Assembly (NCBI GenBank): GCA_025351675.1 | Contig: JANXVK010000512.1 | Coordinates: 1-6,802 of the forward strand | Length of the DNA: 6,802 bases | Direction of reading: 5' to 3' | DNA from: Rhizobacter sp. | Lineage (GTDB): Bacteria; Pseudomonadota; Gammaproteobacteria; Burkholderiales; Burkholderiaceae_C | Shown: positions 1-5,751 of the stretch, in pieces | Position numbering within the stretch: the stretch's first letter is position 1 | How the letters are laid out: the number at the start of each line of letters is the position of its first letter | Notes under the pieces: generated by a model | The model's input: the letters and a program-made list of their open reading frames with translations, nothing else | Database searches by the model: none | What the model was told of the DNA's origin: nothing | Made by a program: the position numbers and the translations under genes

Positions 1-238
1 TTCAGCAGCACTTCGAGCGGCGCGTTGTCGAGCAACGAGCGCGGTCGTGCGCGGCGCCAGCGCGCGATCGCCCAGCCGATCGACATCATTGTCAGCCAGC
101 GCGCGCCGGTGCGGATCACGCCGAACGAATCGGCGCGCGCTGGCTGACGATGATGTCGATCGGCTGGGCGATCGCGCGCTGGCGCCGCGCGCGGCCGCGC
201 TCGCTGCTCGACAACGCGCCGCTCGAAGTGCTGCTGAA
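1..238. repeat. Large fold-back inverted repeat at window edge
   Basis: Bases 1-108 pair with 131-238 (paired positions sum to 239) around a 22-base loop at 109-130. By hand I count 104 of 108 matches. The mismatched pairs are 35/204, 45/194, 48/191 and 90/149, all transition-type differences. The left arm is cut by the window edge, so the repeat may be longer. Both arms code for the same stretch of the patatin-like protein, and the loop continues that coding sequence upstream on the minus strand. This fits a head-to-head join of two copies of one locus. An assembly or amplification chimera is the likeliest cause; a true inverted duplication is possible. Confidence 0.95.
3..131 (-). pseudogene. 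Inverted second copy of part of the patatin-like gene
   Basis: Reading the minus strand from 131 down to 3 gives 43 open codons, beginning DSFGVIRTGARWLTMM and ending PLEVLL. From GARWLTMM onward the protein is identical to that encoded on the plus strand from 132. The first eight residues (DSFGVIRT) have no counterpart in the plus-strand copy and look like the natural upstream part of the same gene. The copy has no start and runs off the left edge. It differs from the plus-strand copy at four bases, all synonymous (ACA/ACG Thr, GCA/GCG Ala, CGA/CGG Arg, TTG/CTG Leu). The fragment therefore looks like an allele from a related strain rather than a decaying pseudogene. The first codon, at the junction, could belong to either side. 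Confidence 0.8.
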
Positions 239-1034
239 TCGATTGATCAGCACCGAACGCACGCGCCAGATGATGCGCGAAGGGCATCTGCAAGCGCTTG
301 CCGTCACCGCGTCTAGCTACGGCTCGGGCCTGCACGTGACCTTCTACGACGCGGTCAAGGACATCGTGCCGTGGACGCGCTCGCAGCGCATCGCCGTGCG
401 TGATGCGATCACCGTGCCGCACCTGCTCGCGTCGTCGGCGATCCCGTTCGTGTTCCCGGCCGTGGCGCTCAACATCGTCGACCGCATCGAATATTGCGGC
501 GACGGTTCGATGCGTCAGGCCGCGCCGATTTCGCCGGCCGTGCACTTGGGTGGCGAACGCATCCTCGTCGTCGGCGCCGGCCGCATGCACGAACCGCCGG
601 GCGAGCGCGCCGGCAGCAGCGAGTACCCGAATCTGGCGCAGATCGCGGGCCACGCGCTGTCGAGCATTTTTCTGGATGCGCTGGCGGTCGACGTCGAGCG
701 CCTGCAGCGCATCAACAGCACGCTCGCGCTGCTCACGCCCGAGGCGCGCGCCGCCACCAGCCTGAAGCCGATCGAGGTGCTGCTGATCGCGCCGAGCCAG
801 CGGCTCGACGATATCGCTGCGAAACACCTCGGGGAACTGCCGAGTCCGATCCGCACGATGCTGCGCGGCATCGGCGTGCAGGGCAAGGGCGACGACGCAC
901 GCGGTGCGGCGCTGGTGAGCTACCTGCTGTTCGAATCGACCTACACGCGCGAGCTGATGGCGCTGGGCGCGGCCGACACGGTGCAGCGACGCGACGACGT
1001 GATCGCCTTCTTCGGCTGGCGGCAGCCGGCGTAG
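132..1034 (+). CDS. Patatin-like phospholipase, 5'-truncated
   Basis: The 300 visible residues match the C-terminal part of bacterial patatin-like phospholipases, serine/aspartate-dyad lipid acyl hydrolases. Family features are the block HLLASSAIPFVFPA and, about 15 residues later, the catalytic-aspartate motif, here GDGS (Asp about 124 from the codon at 132), followed by QAAPISPA. The catalytic serine motif GxSxG normally lies near the N-terminus and is absent because the gene is broken at the fold-back junction near 131. The first ATGs (150 and 153) are internal: the frame is open and conserved upstream (GARWLT) and no Shine-Dalgarno sequence precedes them. The minus-strand copy at 3-131 shows a few more native upstream codons. 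The end is intact (TAG at 1032-1034) and faces the ComEA-like gene 39 bases away. Family assignment is confident; the lipid substrate is unknown. Confidence 0.85.
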   Translation, partial: GARWLTMMSIGWAIARWRRARPRSLLDNAPLEVLLNRLISTERTRQMMREGHLQALAVTASSYGSGLHVTFYDAVKDIVPWTRSQRIAVRDAITVPHLLASSAIPFVFPAVALNIVDRIEYCGDGSMRQAAPISPAVHLGGERILVVGAGRMHEPPGERAGSSEYPNLAQIAGHALSSIFLDALAVDVERLQRINSTLALLTPEARAATSLKPIEVLLIAPSQRLDDIAAKHLGELPSPIRTMLRGIGVQGKGDDARGAALVSYLLFESTYTRELMALGAADTVQRRDDVIAFFGWRQPA

Positions 1035-1060
1035 CAACGCGCCGGGCGACCGGAGCGTTG
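1035..1060 (+). terminator. Hairpin between convergent genes, GNRA-type loop
   Basis: CAACGC (1035-1040) pairs with GCGTTG (1055-1060). After one G/A mismatch, CCGG (1042-1045) pairs with CCGG (1050-1053) around a GCGA tetraloop, which is of the stable GNRA class when read on the plus strand. It starts immediately after the patatin stop codon, and convergent transcription makes a terminator or 3'-end protecting stem plausible. No T-run follows at once; the nearest is CTTTTT at 1077-1082, inside the end of the opposing gene. It is therefore not a textbook intrinsic terminator. Confidence 0.45.
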
Positions 1061-1073
1061 CGGCGAGGTGCAC

Positions 1074-1427
1074 CTACTTTTTAGCCGGCTCGGCCTTGCC
1101 CGGCTTGTCGGCTTTCGCCTTGACCGGCTTGGTCGATGCACCGGCTACCGCGGTCGTGCTGAATGAGGCACCGTTGACCGTCAGCCCGTCGGCCGAAAAC
1201 TTCGCCGCGTTGCCGGAGCGCACGCCCTTGACTCGGAATTGCAGGTCGGACCAATCCTTGTACGAGCCGGTCTTGCGCGCGTCGAGGATCTTCGCCGACA
1301 TCGACGGGCCGATGCCCTTGATCGACTCGAGCTCGGCCTGGTTGGCCTTGTTCACGTCGACGACCGCGAAGGCGGCGGCAGAAGCAAGAGCGAGTGCGAA
1401 GGTGATGAGGGTCTTGATGAGGTTCAT
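1074..1427 (-). CDS. ComEA-like helix-hairpin-helix protein, short paralogue
   Basis: A 117-residue exported protein. A Sec-type signal peptide (MNLIKT, then a hydrophobic run, likely cut after AFA at about 21) precedes one ComEA-type domain. The helix-hairpin-helix signature IKGIGPSMSAKIL (about 36-48) is followed by a second hairpin-like element RVKGVRSGNAAKF (about 65-77) and the family ending GLTVNGASF. The last 25 residues are a short Lys/Pro/Ala tail. ComEA proteins bind double-stranded DNA non-specifically in the periplasm during natural transformation; that role here is inferred from the family. The start at 1427 is chosen because GGAGAGA (1437-1431) lies just upstream and the signal peptide begins there, although the frame stays open further up. 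It follows a homologous gene across a terminator, so it probably has its own promoter, which I could not identify. The comEA symbol is withheld because two paralogues are present. Confidence 0.88.
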   Translation of the reverse strand: MNLIKTLITFALALASAAAFAVVDVNKANQAELESIKGIGPSMSAKILDARKTGSYKDWSDLQFRVKGVRSGNAAKFSADGLTVNGASFSTTAVAGASTKPVKAKADKPGKAEPAKK

Positions 1428-1520
1428 GGTTCTCTCCAGTGGTTGTGGGTATCGCGACATTGCGAGCCCGGACTGAAGTGTTCCGGCGAGCGTTCGAGTT
1501 GAACATCGCCACCACGGGCC

Positions 1521-1544
1521 GCCCCGAAAGGTCGCCCCCGAAAG
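1521..1544. repeat. Short direct repeat upstream of the short ComEA-like gene
   Basis: CCCCGAAAG occurs at 1522-1530 and again at 1536-1544, a 14-base period. On the minus strand it reads CTTTCGGGG twice, about 95-120 bases upstream of the start at 1427 and downstream of the terminator at 1556-1586. It could be a paired regulator site or chance in GC-rich DNA. The rest of the 193-base gap at 1428-1620 holds the ribosome binding site at 1431-1437 and no promoter I can name with confidence. Confidence 0.3.
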
Positions 1545-1555
1545 CAGGAGTTGCC

Positions 1556-1586
1556 AAACAAAACGCCCCGCACGGGGCGGGGCGTT
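1556..1586 (-). terminator. Rho-independent terminator of the long ComEA-like gene
   Basis: AACGCCCCG (1562-1570) and CGGGGCGTT (1578-1586) form a perfect 9-bp GC-rich stem with a 7-base loop. On the minus strand the stem is followed directly by TTTTGTTT (1563-1556). It lies 34 bases after the stop codon of the gene ending at 1621, in the right orientation. This is a standard intrinsic terminator and should separate the two ComEA-like genes transcriptionally. Confidence 0.85.
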
Positions 1587-1620
1587 GGTCGAGCGGACCG
1601 AGGCAACCCGCGCGCGGGCC

Positions 1621-2187
1621 TTACTTCTTGGCAGCGCTGGCTGGTGTCGAAGCAGCAGCGGCAGCCGGCTTGGCTTCCTTCGCGGCCTTCTTGGCGGCGG
1701 CCTTGTCGGCCTTGGCCTTCCTCGCTTCGTCAGCGGCGGCAGCCTTGGCGGCTTTCTTGTCGGCGGCACTCATTTCGGCCGGCTTGGCGGCCGTGGCGGC
1801 GCTGGCTGCAGCAGCAGGCACGGCTTTCGTCGCAGCGACGGCAGGTGCAGCAGCGGCGGGTGCCGAAGCCTTCTTCTCTTCTTTCTTCGCCGCGACAGGC
1901 GCTGCAGCCTTGGCGGGCGCGCCGGCGAACGCGGCGCCGTTGACGGTCAGGCCCTCGGTCGAAAACTTCGCGGCATTGCCTTCGCCGACGCCCTTGACGC
2001 GCACGACCATGTCCTGCCAGTCCTTGAACGCGCCCTTGCTGCGCTCTTCGATGATCTTGGCCGAGATCACCGGGCCGATGCCCTTGATGGCTTCGAGGTC
2101 GGCCTGCGTGGCCTTGTTGGCATCGACCGCAGCGAATGCCGCGGCAGCGAACAGCGCCAGCATGGCGGCGAGAAGTTTCTTGATCAT
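1621..2187 (-). CDS. ComEA-like helix-hairpin-helix protein with histone-H1-like tail
   Basis: A 188-residue exported protein. The signal peptide is MIKKLLAAMLALFAAAAFA. A ComEA domain follows, with the helix-hairpin-helix IKGIGPVISAKII (about 34-46), a second hairpin-like segment RVKGVGEGNAAKF (about 63-75) and GLTVNGAAF (79-87). From about residue 88 to the end the protein is almost only Ala, Lys, Pro and Glu (for example KKAAKAAAADEARKAKADK), unstructured and basic like histone H1 or AlgP-type tails. The domain matches its downstream neighbour at about 45 of 68 positions by hand count, so the two are tandem paralogues. Non-specific DNA binding in the periplasm during DNA uptake is inferred; the tail could add electrostatic contact. 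An ATG at 2193 is also in frame but lies against the Shine-Dalgarno sequence, so 2187 is preferred. A gap of 107 bases separates the gene from hldD. Confidence 0.88.
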   Translation of the reverse strand: MIKKLLAAMLALFAAAAFAAVDANKATQADLEAIKGIGPVISAKIIEERSKGAFKDWQDMVVRVKGVGEGNAAKFSTEGLTVNGAAFAGAPAKAAAPVAAKKEEKKASAPAAAAPAVAATKAVPAAAASAATAAKPAEMSAADKKAAKAAAADEARKAKADKAAAKKAAKEAKPAAAAASTPASAAKK

Positions 2188-2193
2188 GGGCAT

Positions 2194-2198
2194 ACCTC
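2194..2198 (-). promoter_or_regulatory. Ribosome binding site deciding the start at 2187
   Basis: The minus strand reads GAGGT at 2198-2194. It touches the first possible ATG (2193-2191) and is six bases from the second (2187-2185). The normal spacing of 5-9 bases favours the second, which gives the N-terminus MIKKLL instead of MPMIKKLL. Confidence 0.6.
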
Positions 2199-2229
2199 GG
2201 AGGATTGGTTTGGATGCGCCGCCCAGAAT

Positions 2230-2239
2230 CGACCGGTCG
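2230..2239. promoter_or_regulatory. Perfect 10-bp palindrome, possible operator
   Basis: CGACCGGTCG is self-complementary and lies about 45 bases upstream of the start at 2187, in the only gap large enough to hold a promoter for the ComEA-like gene. I see no clear -35/-10 pair nearby. A 10-bp palindrome in GC-rich DNA can occur by chance, so the operator role is a guess. Confidence 0.2.
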
Positions 2240-2265
2240 CGAAATCCTTAACGGCGGCAGTGGAT

Positions 2266-2281
2266 TGCGGGTTGACCCGCA
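2266..2281 (-). other. Small hairpin downstream of hldD
   Basis: TGCGGG (2266-2271) pairs with CCCGCA (2276-2281) around a 4-base loop, 13 bases after the hldD stop codon. On the minus strand no T-run follows, so it is at most a weak or factor-dependent terminator, or a stem that protects the 3' end. Transcription from hldD into the ComEA-like gene therefore remains possible. Confidence 0.3.
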
Positions 2282-2294
2282 TCGAAGAAATCGC

Positions 2295-3287
2295 TCAATT
2301 CGGCTTCGCAAGCCAGTCGACGTACGACCTGACGCCTGTGGCGACATCCGCGAACGCGTAGCCGCAGCCGGTGCCGCGCAACTCGGTCAGGTCCGCCTGC
2401 GTGAACGACTGGTACTTGCCGACCAGCGCCTCGGGGAATGGGATGTACTCGATCAGCCCGTGCCGCACCAGCGCATCGAGCGGCAACGCCGCCTCGCCGT
2501 TCAATGCCCGCGCCGCGTTGACGGTCGCCAGCGCGACGTCGTTGAACGGCTGGGCACGGCCGGTGCCGAGGTTGAAGATGCCGCTCTGCTCGGGATGCTC
2601 CAGGAACCACAAATTCACCGCGACCACGTCGCCCGCGAACACGAAGTCGCGGCTCTGCTGCCCTGGCCCGTAGCCGCCGTACTCGCCGAACAGGCGGACC
2701 TTGCCGGTCTCGCGGAACTGGTTGAAGTGGTGGAACGCGACCGAGGCCATGCGGCCCTTGTGCTGCTCGCGCGGGCCGTAGACGTTGAAGTAGCGGAAGC
2801 CGACGACCTGCGTCTTGCTCTGCGGCAGCATGCGCCGCACGACGTTGTCGAACAGCAGCTTCGAGTAGCCGTAGACGTTCAGCGGCCGCTCGAACTCCGG
2901 CTTCTCGATGAACGACGCGCTGCCGCCGTAGGTGGCGGCCGAGCTCGCGTAGAGCAGGCGGGTGCCTTGCACCTGGCAGGCGTCGAGCAGGTCCTTAGAG
3001 CAGCGATAGTTCGTGTCGAGCATGAAGCGACCGTTGTGCTCCATCGTGTCGGAACACGCGCCTTCGTGGAACACCGCATCGATGGTGCCGAACTCGCGCT
3101 GCGCGAAGCGCGTGTAGAACTCGCTCTTGTCGAAGTAGTCGCTGAGCTGCGCGCCAAGCAGGTTGCGGTACTTCGGGCCGTCGGTGAGGTCGTCGACAGC
3201 GATCACGTCGTCGATGCCGATCGCGTTCAGGCCGTGGACGAGGTTCGAGCCGATCATGCCGGCTGCTCCGGTGACAACGACTTTCAT
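2295..3287 (-). CDS. hldD: ADP-L-glycero-D-manno-heptose 6-epimerase
   Basis: The 330-residue protein (also called RfaD or GmhD) converts ADP-D-glycero-D-manno-heptose to the L-glycero form, the last step in making the inner-core heptose donor for LPS; it is cytoplasmic. It is an extended short-chain dehydrogenase with the NAD(P)-binding motif [10 protein letters not shown] (6-15). The HldD-specific stretches FHEGACSDT and [12 protein letters not shown] carry the catalytic Ser at 115/116. YGYSK holds the YxxxK pair Tyr139 and Lys143, and [13 protein letters not shown] has Lys177, which matches the second catalytic Lys of E. coli HldD. It is about 20 residues longer than the E. coli enzyme, mainly through an insert near 260-275. 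The start at 3287 has GAGGAG (3301-3296) eight bases upstream and overlaps the hldA stop as ATGA, so the two genes are translationally coupled. The frame runs on upstream through hldA, but that is a shadow. Confidence 0.97.
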   Translation of the reverse strand: MKVVVTGAAGMIGSNLVHGLNAIGIDDVIAVDDLTDGPKYRNLLGAQLSDYFDKSEFYTRFAQREFGTIDAVFHEGACSDTMEHNGRFMLDTNYRCSKDLLDACQVQGTRLLYASSAATYGGSASFIEKPEFERPLNVYGYSKLLFDNVVRRMLPQSKTQVVGFRYFNVYGPREQHKGRMASVAFHHFNQFRETGKVRLFGEYGGYGPGQQSRDFVFAGDVVAVNLWFLEHPEQSGIFNLGTGRAQPFNDVALATVNAARALNGEAALPLDALVRHGLIEYIPFPEALVGKYQSFTQADLTELRGTGCGYAFADVATGVRSYVDWLAKPN

Positions 3288-4222
3288 GCGAACAACTCCT
3301 CGTAACTGACAGTCGCGGTGCCGAACTTGCCGACGACGATGCCGCCGGCCCGGTTGGCGTGTTCCATCGCTTCGCGCAACGACAAGCCCGCACCGAGCAT
3401 CGCGGCGAGCGTGGCGATCACGGTGTCGCCGGCGCCGGTGACGTCGAACACCTCGCGGGCTTGCGCAGGGACTTGCGCGTGACCGGCGGCATCGAACAGC
3501 GACATGCCATCTTCCGAACGGGTCAGCAGCAGCGCGTTGAGTCCGTGCGCCTCGCGCAGCGCTTGGGCACGCTCGTGCAACTGCGCCTCGCTGCTCCAGT
3601 TGCCGATCACCTGCGCAAGCTCGGCGCGGTTCGGCGTGATCACCGTGGCGCCGGCGTAGCGCGAGTAGTCGCTGCCCTTGGGGTCGATCAACACCGGCTT
3701 GTTCGCGTTGCGCGCGAGTTCGATCATGCGCGGGATGTGCGTCAGGCCGCCTTTGCCGTAGTCGGAAAACAGCACCGCGTCGTGATCGGGCAGCACGCGC
3801 TCGTAGTCGGCGAGCATGCCGGAGAGCACTTCGTGATCTGGCTGGTTCTCGAAGTCGATGCGGATCAGTTGCTGCGAGCGGCCGATCACGCGCAGCTTGA
3901 CGATCGTGTAGAGCTGCGGGTCGCTGCCGAGCAGGGCGGTGACGCCTTGCTGTTCGAGCAGATGGCGCAGCTTGCGCGCGGGTTCGTCGTCGCCGACGAC
4001 AGTGAGCAACGTGGCCTGCGCGCCGAGTGTCTTGACGTTGAGCGCGACGTTGGCCGCGCCGCCGAGTCGTTCTTCTTCGCGGGTTACGCGCACCACCGGC
4101 ACTGGCGCTTCGGGCGAAATGCGGTCGACCGCGCCGAACCAATAGCGGTCGAGCATTGCGTCGCCGACCACAAGCACGCGCGACTGGTGCAGGCGCTCGC
4201 GCGACAGGGTGGCTGCGGGCAT
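3284..4222 (-). CDS. hldA: D-glycero-beta-D-manno-heptose-7-phosphate kinase (RfaE domain I)
   Basis: A 312-residue PfkB/ribokinase-family enzyme that phosphorylates heptose 7-phosphate at O-1 in the ADP-heptose pathway. Evidence is [14 protein letters not shown] (17-30), the PfkB signature region [10 protein letters not shown] (53-62), SDYGKGGL (153-160), the lid and substrate region ITPNRAEL, and the anion-hole and catalytic motif DVTGAGDT (260-267) with catalytic Asp266. E. coli HldE fuses this kinase to an adenylyltransferase (total 477 residues). Here only the kinase is present, so the adenylyltransferase (HldC/RfaE2) must be encoded elsewhere. The start at 4222 has GGAGG (4234-4230) seven bases upstream and overlaps the lapB stop as TGATG; the frame stays open to 4321 but that part reads through lapB. 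Its stop overlaps the hldD start by 4 bases. rfaE1 and waaE are synonyms. Confidence 0.95.
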   Translation of the reverse strand: MPAATLSRERLHQSRVLVVGDAMLDRYWFGAVDRISPEAPVPVVRVTREEERLGGAANVALNVKTLGAQATLLTVVGDDEPARKLRHLLEQQGVTALLGSDPQLYTIVKLRVIGRSQQLIRIDFENQPDHEVLSGMLADYERVLPDHDAVLFSDYGKGGLTHIPRMIELARNANKPVLIDPKGSDYSRYAGATVITPNRAELAQVIGNWSSEAQLHERAQALREAHGLNALLLTRSEDGMSLFDAAGHAQVPAQAREVFDVTGAGDTVIATLAAMLGAGLSLREAMEHANRAGGIVVGKFGTATVSYEELFA

Positions 4223-5385
4223 CACAGATCCTCCAGCCGCTGCGGCGGGTAGCTGTCCCAGTTCAGGCAGCCGGGGCATTGCCAGAAATAGTGCTGTGTC
4301 TCGAAACCGCAGGCGGCGCAACGGTAGCGATGCAGCGGCTTCGCGGCCCGGCCGATCGCGTCGCCGAGGGCTTTTGTCTCGGCGCTGTCGAAGCTCGCGG
4401 CGTCGGTCTGGGTGATCAGGGCTTTCGCGACCGAGAGCGTCGGGTGGTTGCGCAGATGATCGAGCAGGCGCGCGCGCTGGTGCGCCGGTGCGGGGTCGAG
4501 CAGCGCGAGCGCTTCGAGCAGGTCCATCGTCGGCGTGTGCGCGTACAACTCGCGCAGCTTCTCACTCGCTGCGGCCGTGCCACCGCCGCCCGGCTCGCTG
4601 GCCAAGGCGCTCTGCGCGTACTCGCGCGCGACGAGGTTGAACGCCGCCGGGTGCGCGACCCTCAGCACGCCCCACAGCGACAACACCTCGGCGTGATCGC
4701 CGCGTCTTGCCGCGCGTTGACCGGCGAGCACCAGCGGGCGCGCGGCTTGCGGCGCCGCCTCGCGGGCGTGCTTGAGTGCGCTGTCGGCCTCGTCGGACTG
4801 CTGTTTCGCGTCGGCCTCGAGTGCGATCTCGCACCAATAGTGCGAAATGCGCGACGCGAACGAGCCGGTGCCGCGGTGCTCGAGTTTCTGCGCGACGTCG
4901 ACGGCGGCGCGCCAGTCGCGCGAGCGCTCGTGCAAGGTCAGCAACGCGAGCCGCGCTTCGGTGTCGAAGGCCGTGCCTTCGAGCGCGCGGTACGCGGCTT
5001 CGGCGCGGTCGAACAGGCCGGCTTTCATGAAGTCTTGCGCGAGTGCGTGCTGCGCGCGGTCGCGCTCGGTGCGCGGCAGGTCGGCGCGGTTCAGCAGGTG
5101 CTCGTGGACGCGCACCGCGCGCTCGAACTCACCGCGGCGGCGAAACAGGTTGCCGAGCGCGAAGTGCAGATCGGAGGTGTCGGGGTCTTGTTGCACGGCC
5201 TCGATGAACGCATCGATCGCCTTGTCGTGTTGCTCGTTCAGCAGCAGGTTCAGGCCCTTGTAGTAGGCCTTCGGCGAATCCTTCTGTTCACGCTTCCATT
5301 GCCGCAGATCGAGCCGCGAGGCGAGCCAGCCGAGCGCGAAGGTCAGCGGCAGGCCGAGCAGCAACCACTGCAGGTCAAAGTCCAT
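4222..5385 (-). CDS. lapB: Lipopolysaccharide assembly protein B (YciM)
   Basis: The 387-residue protein is near the length of E. coli LapB (389). One N-terminal membrane segment (about 5-22) anchors it with the bulk in the cytoplasm. TPR helices follow from about 38 (for example [20 protein letters not shown] and [19 protein letters not shown]). At the C-terminus is the rubredoxin-type metal site [15 protein letters not shown], with Cys356, Cys359, Cys370 and Cys373. In E. coli LapB works with FtsH to degrade LpxC and so sets the rate of LPS synthesis, with LapA and PbgA/YejM as partners. A Gly-rich loop ([11 protein letters not shown], about 264-274) interrupts the repeats. The start at 5385 lies inside lapA (11-base overlap) and has no Shine-Dalgarno sequence (upstream CCGCCGCGCG), so translation probably depends on ribosomes finishing lapA. 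The 3' end carries the hldA ribosome binding site. Confidence 0.96.
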   Translation of the reverse strand: MDFDLQWLLLGLPLTFALGWLASRLDLRQWKREQKDSPKAYYKGLNLLLNEQHDKAIDAFIEAVQQDPDTSDLHFALGNLFRRRGEFERAVRVHEHLLNRADLPRTERDRAQHALAQDFMKAGLFDRAEAAYRALEGTAFDTEARLALLTLHERSRDWRAAVDVAQKLEHRGTGSFASRISHYWCEIALEADAKQQSDEADSALKHAREAAPQAARPLVLAGQRAARRGDHAEVLSLWGVLRVAHPAAFNLVAREYAQSALASEPGGGGTAAASEKLRELYAHTPTMDLLEALALLDPAPAHQRARLLDHLRNHPTLSVAKALITQTDAASFDSAETKALGDAIGRAAKPLHRYRCAACGFETQHYFWQCPGCLNWDSYPPQRLEDL

Positions 5386-5689
5386 CGCGCGGCGGGTGTG
5401 GGAGCGTGATCTCGGTGGCCGGCGGCGTGGCCGTCAGATCGGGCTTGTTGGCCTCAATCACCGGCGCGTGCTTGCGCGCGACGCGGCGATGCTTCCACCA
5501 GCTCGGCAGCATCGCGAACACGCCGAAGGCGCAGCCGAGCGCGAACGCGGCGAGCACGATGAACACCATCGGCGCACGCCACTCCTGGCCGAAGAACCAG
5601 CGAATGCCGCTCTCTTGCTGGTTGTTCAGCGCGAAAGCAAACAGGGTGAAGAAGATGGCGGCTCGGAAGAGCCAGACAAGCAATCGCAT
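5375..5689 (-). CDS. lapA: Lipopolysaccharide assembly protein A domain protein
   Basis: A 104-residue inner-membrane protein of the LapA (DUF1049) family. Two hydrophobic segments are clear: about 4-21 (LVWLFRAAIFFTLFAFAL) and 41-61 (MVFIVLAAFALGCAFGVFAML). Between them is the family's NNQ..I.WFFGQEW-like loop. A basic cluster (WWKHRRVARKH, 64-74) leads into a short Pro/Thr-rich cytoplasmic tail. In E. coli LapA is encoded directly before LapB and works with it in controlling LPS synthesis, as here. Upstream codons reach a TGA within four triplets, so the start at 5689 is well fixed. Its ribosome binding site is weak (CCCTGCCA before ATG). The gene lies 62 bases after ihfB and overlaps lapB by 11 bases. 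Confidence 0.93.
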   Translation of the reverse strand: MRLLVWLFRAAIFFTLFAFALNNQQESGIRWFFGQEWRAPMVFIVLAAFALGCAFGVFAMLPSWWKHRRVARKHAPVIEANKPDLTATPPATEITLPHPPRDGL

Positions 5690-5713
5690 TGGCAGGGATC
5701 ACATCGCAACAGG

Positions 5714-5732
5714 CGGCCGATTCTACCGGCCG
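5714..5732 (-). other. Hairpin in the ihfB-lapA gap
   Basis: CGGCCG at 5714-5719 and 5727-5732 form a 6-bp stem with a 7-base loop, in the 62-base gap between the ihfB stop and the lapA start. No T-run follows on the minus strand, so it is not a standard terminator. It might be a weak attenuator or processing stem that sets lapA levels against ihfB, but CGGCCG is itself palindromic and common in GC-rich DNA. Confidence 0.25.
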
Positions 5733-5751
5733 GGTGACGTGAAGCGAGGCG

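Noticed and set aside
1..238. The large inverted repeat as a transposon end, attenuator or phage telomere hairpin
   Set aside because: Both arms are coding sequence of the same conserved gene region, and the loop extends that gene. No transposase, target duplication or telomere-resolution feature is visible.
150..1034. ATG at 150 as the true start of the patatin-like gene
   Set aside because: Conserved coding sequence (GARWLT) continues upstream in frame, the catalytic serine motif would be lost, no ribosome binding site is present, and the break is explained by the fold-back at about 131.
1543..1560. A sigma-54-like promoter (TTGGCA..TGCTT on the minus strand) before the short ComEA-like gene
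   Set aside because: The GG and GC elements are 8 bases apart instead of the 10 needed, and the stretch overlaps the end of the terminator's T-run.
1439..2251. A 270-residue plus-strand frame, Ala-rich with hydrophobic stretches
   Set aside because: It is the complement of the Ala/Lys-rich tail and the domain of the ComEA-like gene. Apparent membrane segments come from reading that low-complexity DNA backwards.
2205..3305. A 366-residue open frame on the plus strand
   Set aside because: It is antisense to hldD, which is certain. The product is low-complexity Ala/Arg/Val/Glu typical of complementary frames in GC-rich DNA.
2295..4142. A 615-residue minus-strand frame containing hldD
   Set aside because: Only the part from 3287 is HldD. 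The upstream part is Arg-rich shadow of hldA, and hldD has its own ribosome binding site at 3296-3301.
4156..5409. A 417-residue open frame on the plus strand
   Set aside because: It is antisense to lapB and the start of hldA, and the product has no recognisable motif. GC-rich codon use leaves the opposite strand open.
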